From NCBI RefSeq assembly GCF_047511655.1, contig NC_133390.1, positions 160,267,583 to 160,331,582 on the forward strand: DNA of 64,000 bases, in the 5' to 3' direction. The notes under the pieces are model-generated. The model was not told the origin of the DNA. It made no database searches and saw only the letters and a list, made by a program, of their open reading frames with translations. Shown in pieces: positions 55,403 to 64,000 of the stretch. Both the position numbers and the translations under genes were made by a program. The DNA is from Castor canadensis (lineage: Eukaryota > Chordata > Mammalia > Rodentia > Castoridae). Position 1 is the first letter of the stretch. Every line of letters starts with the position of its first letter.

Positions 55403-55429
55403 GAGGACAAATGAGAGTAAAGCAGTCTT
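55403..55429 (-). other. NDRG3: NDRG3 exon 2, 5' UTR part
   Basis: This stretch lies between a pyrimidine-rich tract ending TTTGAG and the ATG. Two AG dinucleotides three bases apart (ending at 55430 and 55427) could serve as acceptor, so the exon start is 55429 or 55426. It joins to a non-coding exon 1 that is not in the window. Confidence 0.7.
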
Positions 55430-55561
55430 CTCAAACAGAAGAAAAAGGCATAAATTAGGAGTTGGAAACATAACAGTTACTCTGCATTTATTCATTCAAA
55501 TACCAGAGCTTACTCTCTGTGTATCATGCACTACTCAGGGTGCTAACGGCACACAGTGGAA

Positions 55562-55655
55562 AAAGGACTAGGGGCATGATTCAAGTGGTAGTGCTAGGCA
55601 ACCAAGAGGCCCTCAGCTCAGTTCCCAGTACCGCCCCCCCGCCACCCCCCCCACA
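55562..55655 (+). repeat. ID SINE
   Basis: 'ggactaggggcatgattcaa', 'ctcagctcagttcccagtac', tail turned into a C-rich run (55636-55652). Confidence 0.8.
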
Positions 55656-55961
55656 AAGACATATAGTAAAGGCAGGTAGTAAAGCAGTATCTATCATTCT
55701 TCCCTTCTAGTTTTATACCTTTGCACAATCCTGACCACTGAGTATGGGTGAGACCTTATAACTGACACCCTCAGTCCAACAATCTGCAAGGAATTAAATA
55801 TTGCCAACAACTATAAGCCTAAACGCAGATGCTTTCCCAGTGAAGTTTCAGATGCAAGGCAAGTTCTGACTGTCACCTTGATTTGCCTCGCAGATGACCC
55901 AACCAACCTGGGGCAGGCTCCTGCCTCATAGAAACTAGGAAATAATAAGTGTGTGTTGTTG

Positions 55962-56295
55962 AGCCAGGCATGGTTGTGTACACCTGAGATGCCAGCAGCC
56001 ACATAGGAGGGAGAGATCAAGAGGATCATGGTTCAAAGCCAGCCTGGGCAAAAAGTCAGCAAGACCCCATGTCTACCAACAAGCTAGGCATGGTGGAGCA
56101 CAACTGCCATCCCAATTAGAGGGGGAGGCATAGGTAGGAGGACTGAGATCTGAGCCCTGGGCAAAAACATGAGACCCTGCCTGAAAAATAACTGAAGTAA
56201 CAAAGGGCTAGAGGTGTGGTTCAAGTGGTAGAGCACCTGCCTAGCAAGTGTGAGGCCTTAAATTCAAATCCTAGTACTACCAAAATAAATAAAAC
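55962..56295 (+). repeat. Composite SINE: two B1-like units plus ID
   Basis: Unit 1 'agccaggcatggttgtgtac', unit 2 'agctaggcatggtggagcac', ID 'gggctagaggtgtggttcaa' and 'aaattcaaatcctagtac'. Confidence 0.9.
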
Positions 56296-56554
56296 AAAAT
56301 GTATGTTATTTTAGTTCATTGTTTGTGGTGATATTTTTATGAAGCAATATCTTTGCACTCATATATTTTAGCTACTGATGAACTAAGTTACTTAGAACTA
56401 AGCTTTTGGAAGCAACAATTTGGAGGTTGGATTAAGGAGGCCCAAAATTTGAAGTAAAATGTTGTAGGAGAATGCCCCAAATTAGAAATGGCAATGGCAA
56501 TGAAAAAGGAAATGAACCAAGCTCACTAACTTTCATTGGGGAATCACAATAGTG

Positions 56555-57075
56555 GATGAAGAGTATGGTAGCTGGCCTCCAGATAGCCTCCTATGACTCC
56601 AATGATCCTCGACTACTTGATACTCATATATATCTCACACCAAATAAATCAGAGATAGGCTGTGTGACCAAAAGAATATGGTAGGAGCAACAATATGTGA
56701 ATTCCAAAGCTACATTACAAAAGTACTACAGTTTCTGCTTTAAGGCACTATCGTCTTGAACTACTGTTTCTTGGGGGAAGATAACCAGCATATTGTTAAG
56801 ACACTCAACAGCCCTCTAGTGGTCCATTGGAAAGGAATAAACATACCAGTACCAACCTGCTAGCCATGTGAGTGATCCACCTTAGAAATGAATCATCTAG
56901 CCCCAAACAAGAGTTCAAATGGCTGCAGCTTCAGAGATATCTAACAGCAACCACATGAAACCAAACCACCCTACCAAGCCTGCTTCAGAATTCCTGAGCC
57001 ACAAAAACTATGAAAGATAACAAATAACTCTGTTTTGAAGTGATTTGTTACAAAGCAATAGAAAACCAGTACAGA
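56555..57075 (+). mobile_element. MLT1-type LTR (ERVL-MaLR)
   Basis: 'ggtagctggcctccagatag' start; 'ctagccatgtgagtgatcc', 'tctagccccaaacaagag', 'attcctgagccacaaaaac' and 'gatttgttacaaagcaatag', then 'aaaccagtacag' end. Order and spacing match MLT1 solo LTRs. Confidence 0.8.
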
Positions 57076-57264
57076 GAGGCTTAAACTGGGTAGTTCAGCA
57101 AGAAGAAGAAAGTTGGAGGGAGAGAAGCAGAGTCCATCCCACAGTGCAGGAAGCCTGTATTGTAAGTGATTCCCCAGGCTTTAATGCTCCAGGATTCATC
57201 CCTTTGCCTTAGCACTGAACCAAGAAAAATGCTAATTAAATGAGTCAGGAATTTAGTCATTGAA

Positions 57265-57380
57265 CAACCATTTACTGGGGACCTACTGTGCAAAGCACTA
57301 TGAAAGACCCAAAGAAGTTCCTGTCTTCCTGGAACTTACTAAAGAATAGAGATGACAGTGATCCATAAAATAATAAAAAC
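57265..57380 (+). repeat. Ancient interspersed repeat
   Basis: 'accatttactggggacctac', 'gcaaagcactatgaaag' and 'cttcctggaacttactaaag': same old family as 34918-35125. Confidence 0.5.
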
Positions 57381-57426
57381 AAGAGCCATACGAGTTCAAA
57401 GGAAAAGCAAGTACTTCTAATTGGTA

Positions 57427-57520
57427 GGGAACTGGAGGTGTGGCTCAAGTAGTAGAGTGCCTGCTTTGCAAGTACAAAGCCCTGAGTTCAAACACCAGTT
57501 CAACCAAAACAAAAAAAAAT
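57427..57520 (+). repeat. ID SINE
   Basis: 'ggaactggaggtgtggctc', 'gcctgctttgcaagtacaa', 'gagttcaaacaccagttc', A tail. Confidence 0.85.
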
Positions 57521-57654
57521 CATTTCTAATTGGTAGGAATTAAGAAAGCCCTCAAAAGATATTAGCGTACTACAGATACTCAACTTATGATGGAGTTTTG
57601 TCGCGATAAACCCATGGTTAAACTGAAAATACTGTAAGTTGAAAGTGCATTTAA

Positions 57655-57768
57655 GGGGCTGGTGGAATGGCTCAAGTGGTAAAAGTGCCTGCCTAGCAAG
57701 TGTGAAGCCCTGAGTTCAATCTCCAGTGCTGCCAAAAAAGAAAACAAAACAAAAAAAAAAAAGGAAAA
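57655..57768 (+). repeat. ID SINE
   Basis: 'ggggctggtggaatggctc', 'gcctgcctagcaagtgtga', 'gagttcaatctccagtgctg', A-rich tail. Confidence 0.9.
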
Positions 57769-57947
57769 TGCATTTAATATATCTAGCAATTGTCATAACT
57801 TAGCAATGCAGTACACTGCAGAGTATCAGTTACTGACTCTCACTGATGACACAGTTGTCTAATAGCTGCAGCTCGTTACCTCTGACCAGCATGGCAAGAG
57901 AGTATCACTACATATTGCTAGCCTACAAAAAGATCAAAATTCAAAAC

Positions 57948-58055
57948 TCTGTGGTTATAGCTCAGTAGTAGTTCACTTGCCTAGCATACATGAGGTCCTG
58001 GGTTCATTTCCCAGAACTGGAAAAAAAAAAAAAAAAAAAAACCAAAAAAGAAAAA
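57948..58055 (+). repeat. ID SINE
   Basis: 'gtggttatagctcagtagta', 'cacttgcctagcatacatg', 'gggttcatttcccagaact', 20-base A run. Confidence 0.85.
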
Positions 58056-58215
58056 ATTGGCCTAACTGGAAATTTAGTCATTTTATGATTACTAATCACA
58101 CAACAAACTGCCTATTTTTCATTTGGACTTTATTATTTATTGGTTATTTAAAGTAGCAATTTTAAAGATATTATCCATGTTACAAAAGCCATATATTCTC
58201 ACTTTAGAAAATGTA

Positions 58216-58408
58216 AAAACCGCCAGCAATCCCAGCTACTCAGGAAGCAGAAATCAGGAAGCCAGTTAGGCAAAAAGTTATTGAGATCCATGTCAACCAA
58301 TAAGCTTGAGTATGAATCCCAGTTAGTGGGAGGCCATAAGTAGGAGGATTGCTGTCTGAGGCTGGCCCTGGGCAGAAACATGAGACCCTATATAAAAAAT
58401 AAGTAAAG
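58216..58408 (+). repeat. Two B1-like units of a composite SINE
   Basis: 'caatcccagctactcagga', 'gtcaaccaataagcttgag', 'gtctgaggctggccctgggc', ending 'aaaaaataagtaaagcc' where the ID half should begin. Confidence 0.75.
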
Positions 58409-58409
58409 C

Positions 58410-58660
58410 CATCTGGGCACTGGTGGCTCACGCCTGTAACCCCAGCTACTTAGAAGGCAGAGATCAGGAAGATCTTGGTTTGAAGCCAGCCCCAAGCAAA
58501 TAGTTTCAACACACTATCTCAAAAAAAAAAAAAAAAAAAAAATCACAAAAAAGGGCTGGCAAGTGGATCAAGTGGTAAGAGCACCTGCCTAGCAAGTGTA
58601 AGGCCCTGAGTTCAAACCCCAGTGCCACCAAAATAAATAAGTAAATAAATAAATAAAGTC
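58410..58660 (+). repeat. B1-ID composite SINE
   Basis: 'tctgggcactggtggctcac', A linker at 58521-58542, ID 'gggctggcaagtggatcaag' and 'gagttcaaaccccagtgcc', AAAT tail. Confidence 0.9.
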
Positions 58661-58667
58661 CAAGGGG

Positions 58668-58752
58668 TGGGGGGGCTAGGGGTGTGGCTCAAGTCTAGCA
58701 AACACAATGCCCTGAGTTCAAACCTTACAACTGCCAAAAAATAAATAAAGAA
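58668..58752 (+). repeat. ID SINE, internally deleted
   Basis: 'gggggctaggggtgtggctc', then 'aagtctagcaaacacaatg' and 'gagttcaaaccttacaactg'; 15-20 bases of the middle are missing. Confidence 0.8.
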
Positions 58753-58827
58753 AAGAAAACTATAAAAATCTCACAGTAACGAAAGATATTTTACTTATAG
58801 TTCTTCTATCTAAAGACAGCCATTTCA

Positions 58828-58918
58828 CCAGCACTTAGGAGACATAGGAGGAGAATCACAAATTTGAGGCCAACCTAGGCTACATAGTGAGACTCCATCA
58901 CAAAACAAATAAACAAAA
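58828..58918 (+). repeat. B1 SINE, 3' part
   Basis: 'cacttaggagacataggagg', 'aggccaacctaggctacata', 'gtgagactccatcacaaaac'. Confidence 0.75.
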
Positions 58919-59759
58919 GACAACCACATTACTCTATTTCCATTTGTTCTTTTTTTCCTATGGTGATCTCCTGAAAAGGTTTTTTCAACCCTCCTGCTTT
59001 ACTCCCTGCTTCGATGTACTCACAGGAAAGCAGGACAAACTTCAGTATATGTGGGCCTTTCAAGGAGCCTCAGGGCTGGAGGAAAGCCTAAGTACCCTGA
59101 GGTCTAAAATGACAAGGCATCCACTTAGTGCTCCCCTGCTTTTAAAGATGAAGAAAAATGAGACATTTGTGCTGGAAAACACTTAAACAAAGACACAAAT
59201 TAAATGAAAAGGTTGTCCTTATCAGCTGGGCTCAATGCAAACTAAGGCAGGAATTCTGAGTAGGACAGTAAGTTGTTCCGTTCCAGGGTGGCTTAGGAAT
59301 TGGCAACAAGACAGTAGATATTCACCTTTCACATGAAGGGACTTGGTACATTCTTCTGGAGACACATTTTTTTTTTTTCTAGTCCTGACTGTCTTGAGCC
59401 CTTGCCAATGAGCAGTTTTATAATGTCTATAAGAAAACTAAGATCACATGGTGGAAAACTCCATCTCCAGATCCCTCAGCTACAGACTGGTTCCCTCCTA
59501 AGGATCTGCAGTCTATAGTTCCAGCATCTGCACAAATAGTGCCCCTGCCAGGTCTCAACCTGGCACACAGGGCTATTGATATTTTAAAAAATCTAGTAGG
59601 GATTTTATAAACTACAATAGACAATAAAATGCTTACCCTTTTTCCTAGTGTTAGGAAGAAGAGGGAGTATTGACAAATAAAGCCCAGTCATCCTTAAACT
59701 GAGGGAAAGGGAAAAAGAAAAAGGTGGACACCAACTTCTGAGCCAGGAATTTCCTAAGC

Positions 59760-59995
59760 ACCTATGTTTAGTCCTCAGAACAATCCTCTCAGGAAGATAT
59801 CTTCATTTCTTACTTTATAAATGACAAACTTAGGCTCAAAGAAGTTAAACTGCCCAAAATCCTATAAGGAACAGGGCAAGGATTTAAAAACCTTGTCTTT
59901 CCCACTGTGCCCTAATATCTAATCCTGCTCCACCTGCTGGTTAAGTGAACCTGGGCAAATTCCTTCCTCTCCACCCACACTGTGCATCCCCTGTG
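59760..59995 (+). repeat. MIR-like SINE
   Basis: 'cagaacaatcctctcagga', 'gacaaacttaggctcaaaga', 'aaactgcccaaaatcctat'; a second short MIR-like piece may follow at 59930-59995. Confidence 0.65.
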
Positions 59996-60400
59996 GTAAA
60001 GGCAATGGAAGCCTAAAACAATCCTATACATATCAACAATGACTCAGAGCCCTTAGAAATGGAAGTTTGAGTCATCACTCAAGGATAAGAATCTTCACTC
60101 TTTCAGTAGTTAGCTAAGAGCAAGGAGAACATGAAATAAGTATAGAAAAGACAAATTAAATCCAGCAATTTGTTGATAACCAGTTTCAGAAGCAAGATTT
60201 AGTTCTTGCTTGTTGTTAGAACAAAGTTAAATATACAGAAAATCTGCTAGGGCTCTTAGTAGTTTCGAGTGATGATAGTCTAACATGTGACCTTGTCACT
60301 GTGGAGGAGGAGAAGCATTGGAGATGAGGAGGTAAACTGAATGTCTTATTAGCAACCATCGTTAATAGAGATAGCGAGAATGGAGTACAGAAAGACTACT

Positions 60401-60455
60401 GAGTTTTTTTTTTTTTTTTTAACATTTTCATTAGTTTATGATAGTTGTACAGGGG
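60401..60455 (-). mobile_element. 55-bp L1-like 3'-end insertion
   Basis: T run, then 'attagtttatgatagttgt' and 'acagggg', resembling the reversed end of another L1 subfamily. Flanked by identical 9-bp AAGACTACT at 60392-60400 and 60456-60464. Confidence 0.6.
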
Positions 60456-60494
60456 AAGACTACTAATTCTCATCCTGCTTTCTTCCAAACGAAT

Positions 60495-60798
60495 TTCAGT
60501 ACTACTTAGGAGGATGAGATCAGGACTGCAGTTCAAAGTCAGCATGGGAAAAAAGTTATCAACTTCCCTATCTCAACCAGTAAACTAGACATGTTAGTGC
60601 ATGCTTTTAATCCAGCTACACAGGAAGTCATAGGTAAGGGGATTATGGTCTGAGGCTGCTCCCAGGCAAAAACATAAGACCGTTATCCAAAAAACAATTA
60701 AAGCAAAAAATAGCTGGGGGCATAGTTCAAGTGCGAGAGCACCTGTCTAGCAAGTACAAATCCTGCTGAGTTCAAATCCCAGTACCACAAAAACAAAG
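60495..60798 (+). repeat. Composite SINE: two B1-like units plus ID
   Basis: 'cagtactacttaggaggatg', 'ctcaaccagtaaactagac', 'gtctgaggctgctcccaggc', ID 'tagctgggggcatagttcaa' and 'gagttcaaatcccagtacc'. Confidence 0.85.
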
Positions 60799-60981
60799 AA
60801 TAAATAAATAAATGATTTACAAAAGAATTTCAATAAATTAGTGGATTTAAAAAAGACTAAACAGGCCAGATCAAATAGAAGGGGAATTTTGGAGAGACAG
60901 AACAGTTTGCAGAAACCTAGCTAAAAGGCAACAAGGATCTGTCAGACAGCTGGAATTACAAACACAAAGAAAAAGGGAAAG

Positions 60982-61045
60982 GCTGGAGGTTGTAGTTCAG
61001 TGATGGATACTAATCCCCAGCACTGCTAAAATAAATAGATAAACA
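60982..61045 (+). repeat. ID SINE, internally deleted
   Basis: 'ggctggaggttgtagttcag', then 'taatccccagcactgcta', AAAT-rich tail. Confidence 0.75.
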
Positions 61046-61602
61046 AATAAATAAAACCAATTTGACTCAGGAATTGGAGAGAAACCCAAGCAGATGGGAG
61101 TGAGAATGAGTGAGGTAAATCTGTAGGCCATCACCAAACCAGAGATGAGGAGCTGCTGCAGTCCATGGCCTCTTCTGAAGGACAAGTCAGTGATGGACAG
61201 AAAAGCAGAACCAGAAACAATAGGAGACAAGGAAAAAAAATGTCCACAGATACTGGAGGAAAAGCAGACACACATGTGAAAGTCAAGGAAAAAGAGATTT
61301 ATATAGAAGGGGAGGAAAACTGTCAAATGCTGAAAGGGAAAACAAAGAGGACAAGGACCAAAAAAGGGCCATTAACTTTTGATAGTAAAAGTCAACGGTA
61401 TCAAAAAATAGGAAAAACAAGATTCCATTCCCCAAACTGAAAAGCCTGTGACAATGTAGATCACCTTTTAGAAATACAGAATTTGACATTTCTGAATGGA
61501 AATGAAAGAAAAAAATGTTACTAGGAGGCCAAGATAAACACCAGTACTCTTTGACACACAGGGCCAGCCCCAGGAAGGCCTTGAAAGATCAAGACAAGTG
61601 AC

Positions 61603-61802
61603 TTTTTTTTTTTATGGTAGTACTAGGGTTTGAACTCAGGGCCTCACACTTGCTAGGCAGTTGCTCTTCCACTTGAGCAACTCCTCCAGTCCTTTTTTGT
61701 GTTGGGTATTTTCAAGATAGGGTCTCATGAACTAGTTGCTTGGCTGGCTTCAAACCTTGATCTTCCTGACCTCTGCCTCTCAAGTAGCTAGAATTACTAG
61801 CT
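61603..61802 (-). repeat. B1-ID composite SINE
   Basis: T run, 'agggtttgaactcagggcc', 'cttgagcaactcctccag', then 'gatagggtctcatgaac' and 'aagtagctagaattac'. Confidence 0.9.
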
Positions 61803-61944
61803 ACTTGAATCTGGCTTAAACCACTGACTTTTAAGTTTTGCATCAAACCTCTGAAATAGAAAACAGAAAAACGTATAGAGAATCGACTGAAGTGGTAGTG
61901 AGGCCACCAAGTCTCTGCAGAACACAATTTAAAGACTACTTATA

Positions 61945-62045
61945 CAAGGACAGGGGCACAGCTCAGTAGTAGACCACTTGCCTAGTATTTACAAGGCCTT
62001 GGGTTAAATCCCCAGCACCACAAAAAGTAAACAAATAAATAAAAT
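61945..62045 (+). repeat. ID SINE
   Basis: 'gacaggggcacagctcagta', 'cacttgcctagtatttac', 'gggttaaatccccagcac'. Confidence 0.85.
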
Positions 62046-62144
62046 AAAGTCTAATGATATAGAGTACAAGCCTTTGTTCGCTCAGAAAATGAATACCTGG
62101 AGGAGATACACGGATTCTTACAACCATGGAATGAGCTATCAAAA

Positions 62145-62192
62145 GTGGACTCAAGTCCTGAGTTCAATCTCAAAATACTGCCAAAAAAAAAA
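62145..62192 (+). repeat. ID SINE, 3' fragment
   Basis: 'gactcaagtcctgagttcaa', 'aaaatactgcc', A tail. Confidence 0.65.
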
Positions 62193-62224
62193 AAAGTGGA
62201 CTGTAGACCTAGGAAGGCCTATAC

Positions 62225-62345
62225 CTAGCTGAATGGCACTGGGAAAAGCCTTGGGTAAAGCCTTTTCCCTTTCTGGGCCTCTATTTCTCTATCTGTAAAG
62301 GGAAGAATTTAGGCAGAATGACCTTTTTGGGTCCCTGATAGGGCT
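62225..62345 (-). repeat. MIR-like fragment
   Basis: 'tttctgggcctctatttct', 'ctatctgtaaagggaag'. Confidence 0.6.
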
Positions 62346-62379
62346 GACATTTTGTATAATCCCAAAGCTCTCCATAAAT

Positions 62380-62540
62380 GTAGTGCTTCACGTTTTTTGC
62401 AAGGTGAGTGCTACACCTTGCCACCTCACACAGCCCTCATTGCAATCCTAAGGGGTCACTGGGTTCAAGGACTTATGGAGGTTACTCAGCAAGTCAACAG
62501 GAGAGTGCAGCTGGTCTGACCCTGTGGACATGGGAGCCTC
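62380..62540 (+). repeat. MIR-like fragment
   Basis: 'cacacagccctcattgcaat', 'ttatggaggttactcagcaa', 'aacaggagagtgcagctggt'. Confidence 0.5.
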
Positions 62541-63019
62541 AGGCTTTTATTTCACCCTGCACTGTGTCCATTTAGCCACAAAAAGCTCACAGCGATTTCC
62601 AGTGCTTCAAAACACTGCTTTGTTGTTGTTTTTTAAAAAAAGACAAAGAACAGTAAGAAAGTATTACCTTTCCAAACTACAAGCTGTCTTATTTTGTAGC
62701 TTTCCCTGATGACCAGGGTTATATGTTATCTTTGGCTATGCCAGAATCTATTGACATCAGGCTACTACTCTGTGTAGGGGTAGAGTCAATCACTGTTGGT
62801 TTGGGCAACACTGAAGACAACAAAAACAGAATGAAGTCAGCAAACAAAGAAGGCACATCCAGGAAGAACAAGCTGGAAGGGGTCAGATGCAGCTAGCACT
62901 GAAACAGTTATGGCTAAAAGCTGCAGAAGTAGCCAGGGGACTAGCCAAGAAGCAGAGCACCTACAGCAAGCAGACCCATGTCCTCTCTTTTTACCTATAA
63001 ACATTGGCTAAATGAGCAC

Positions 63020-63255
63020 TCATTACAGCACTTCACAATTTACAAAACACCTTCACATCTAACAGCTGGATTCTCATAATGAGACTGTAAAAATACTGGG
63101 GCAGAGGCATCACTGATATTACAGAGATGAAAAAACTGAGGCTTAAGAAGTGAAATTGACTGACAAAAATATCACAACTAATAAATGATATGGCTAGAAC
63201 TGAAACCCAAGCCTTCTGATCCCAAATGCTCACTCTATGCCCCGTATCATACTAC
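63020..63255 (+). repeat. MIR SINE, near full length
   Basis: 'cagcacttcacaatttac', 'gagatgaaaaaactgaggct', 'tgatatggctagaactgaaa', 'cactctatgccccgtatc'. The clearest MIR in the window. Confidence 0.75.
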
Positions 63256-63311
63256 CTCTCCAGCCATCATAGATAAAGAGATCTGGGAGTGAAAAGAAGA
63301 GAAATTCAAGC

Positions 63312-63430
63312 AGGGTCCCAGTGGCTCACGTCTATAATCTTAGCTACTCAGAAGGCAGAGATCAGGAGGATCACGGTTCAAAGTCAGCCCAGGCGAGTGG
63401 CTCAAGGAAAAAAAAAAAAAACAAAAAAAA
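63312..63430 (+). repeat. B1-ID SINE, fused by internal deletion
   Basis: B1-like half from 'ggtcccagtggctcacgtc' jumps at 'cagcccaggcgagtggctca' into the ID half and then directly to an A tail. Confidence 0.75.
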
Positions 63431-63734
63431 CAGGGAAATTTAGCAAACTATCTCGTCACCTCCATTCCAAGAGGACCTCGTTAACTCTGGTTCTAAATTA
63501 CACTGAGCAGTTACCATAAGGCCACATGCTCTAGGATTAAATCCTGATACATAGGTAATAACAAGAAAGCAGGGACTTGGTCACCCATTATTCAACTGAA
63601 TAAGGGAGACAAAGTCTGTAAACATATCACTACAGCTCAGGGCTGCATACACATAAGCCTGTGAATTGGACAAACTCAAAGGCAGTCTCTCAGCGTAAGC
63701 ACCAGTCATTTTAGGTCAGGTTGTAGGGACAGGG

Positions 63735-63885
63735 CTGTTCAGTGCATTATAGAATTGTTTAGTAACATCCTTGGCCTCCAAACTAGATGGCAGAAGTACC
63801 CTCTCTCCAACAGTTGTAACAACCAAAAATGCCTCCAGATAATGCCAAATGTCCTCTGTGGGGAAGACAATTGAGCAACTGCTCA
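63735..63885 (+). mobile_element. MER20-like hAT element
   Basis: 'ttcagtgcattatagaat', 'aacatccttggcctccaaac', 'gttgtaacaaccaaaaatgc', 'ccagataatgccaaatgtcc'. Reverse orientation relative to the copy at 51845. Confidence 0.7.
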
Positions 63886-64000
63886 AAGGTTTACAGTGGC
63901 TTAGGGCAAAGGTCAGTCAATGCAGGCTGTGGGTGCTCAGACAAAAGTAATATTTGAAGGGTAGATAAAATTCCTATAGGTGAGGATGAAAGAATAAAAA

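Larger units (their letters stand above)
42700..55345 (-). other. NDRG3: NDRG3 intron 2
   Basis: 12.6 kb, the largest complete intron. 42700-43720, 45460-46580 and 48050-49260 are mostly free of recognised repeats; the rest is SINE, L1, LTR and hAT sequence. Confidence 0.85.
55430..64000 (-). other. NDRG3: NDRG3 intron 1, partial
   Basis: At least 8.6 kb from the exon 2 acceptor to the window edge. It is rich in SINEs and contains an MLT1-type LTR and MIR elements. No first exon or CpG-rich promoter is visible. 58920-59760, 60060-60400 and 61060-61600 hold no recognised repeats. Confidence 0.75.

Noticed and set aside
61165-61440. 91-codon basic open frame
   Set aside because: It is a purine-rich stretch, which lacks stop codons by composition; the Lys/Arg/Gly-rich translation has no family match I recognise.
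55430-64000. NDRG3 exon 1 or CpG-island promoter
   Set aside because: No GC- or CpG-rich segment and no convincing donor-bearing leader; likely outside the window.
1-64000. CRISPR array, operon or prokaryotic element
   Set aside because: Regularly spaced direct repeats, ribosome binding sites and compact gene order are absent; the window is vertebrate intron-exon DNA.

Overview
This is a mammalian nuclear genome window that contains most of one protein-coding gene, NDRG3 (N-myc downstream-regulated gene 3), on the minus strand. Sixteen coding exons (numbered 2 to 17 here) were assembled by hand. All have GT donors and AG acceptors, and they join in frame to a 388-codon protein with no internal stop. 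The start codon is at 55402-55400, the TGA stop at 2870-2868, and the likely poly(A) signal at 1432-1427. The promoter and non-coding exon 1 are not visible, there is no CpG-rich stretch near the right end, and they probably lie beyond base 64000.

The repeat content points to a rodent. There are many ID-like (tRNA-derived) SINEs, B1/Alu-like (7SL-derived) monomers, and composites of the two, plus young L1 3' ends. The B1-ID dimers and B1-B1-ID trimers with the 'ctgagttcaaaccccag' box B suggest Castorimorpha, most likely beaver (Castor). That is an inference from memory of repeat style, not a database result.

Layout from left to right: 1-1409 is sequence downstream of the gene. 1410-2867 is the 3' UTR. 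2868-5497 holds exons 17-14. 5498-9195 is a SINE-rich intron. 9196-14650 holds exons 13-10 and a 1.8 kb L1 in intron 12. 14651-22713 is intron 9, with nested SINEs, an old L1, an LTR and a local duplication. 22714-28384 holds exons 9-7 with two young L1s. 30277-33486 holds exons 6-4 and is relatively poor in repeats. Intron 3 (33487-42663) and intron 2 (42700-55345) flank the 36-nt exon 3. Exon 2 with the ATG is at 55346-55402, and intron 1 fills the rest.

The two smallest features of the gene deserve attention: a 36-nt exon 3 and a 39-nt exon 16. Both are symmetric in phase and can be skipped without a frameshift, predicting 388, 376, 375 and 363-residue isoforms. Elsewhere the main interest is a perfect five-unit heat-shock element inside old L1 sequence in intron 9, young L1 copies with target-site duplications and apparent 3' transductions, extremely truncated 'micro-L1' insertions, and composite SINE architecture. 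I see no exotic gene system, CRISPR array or prokaryotic-type feature.
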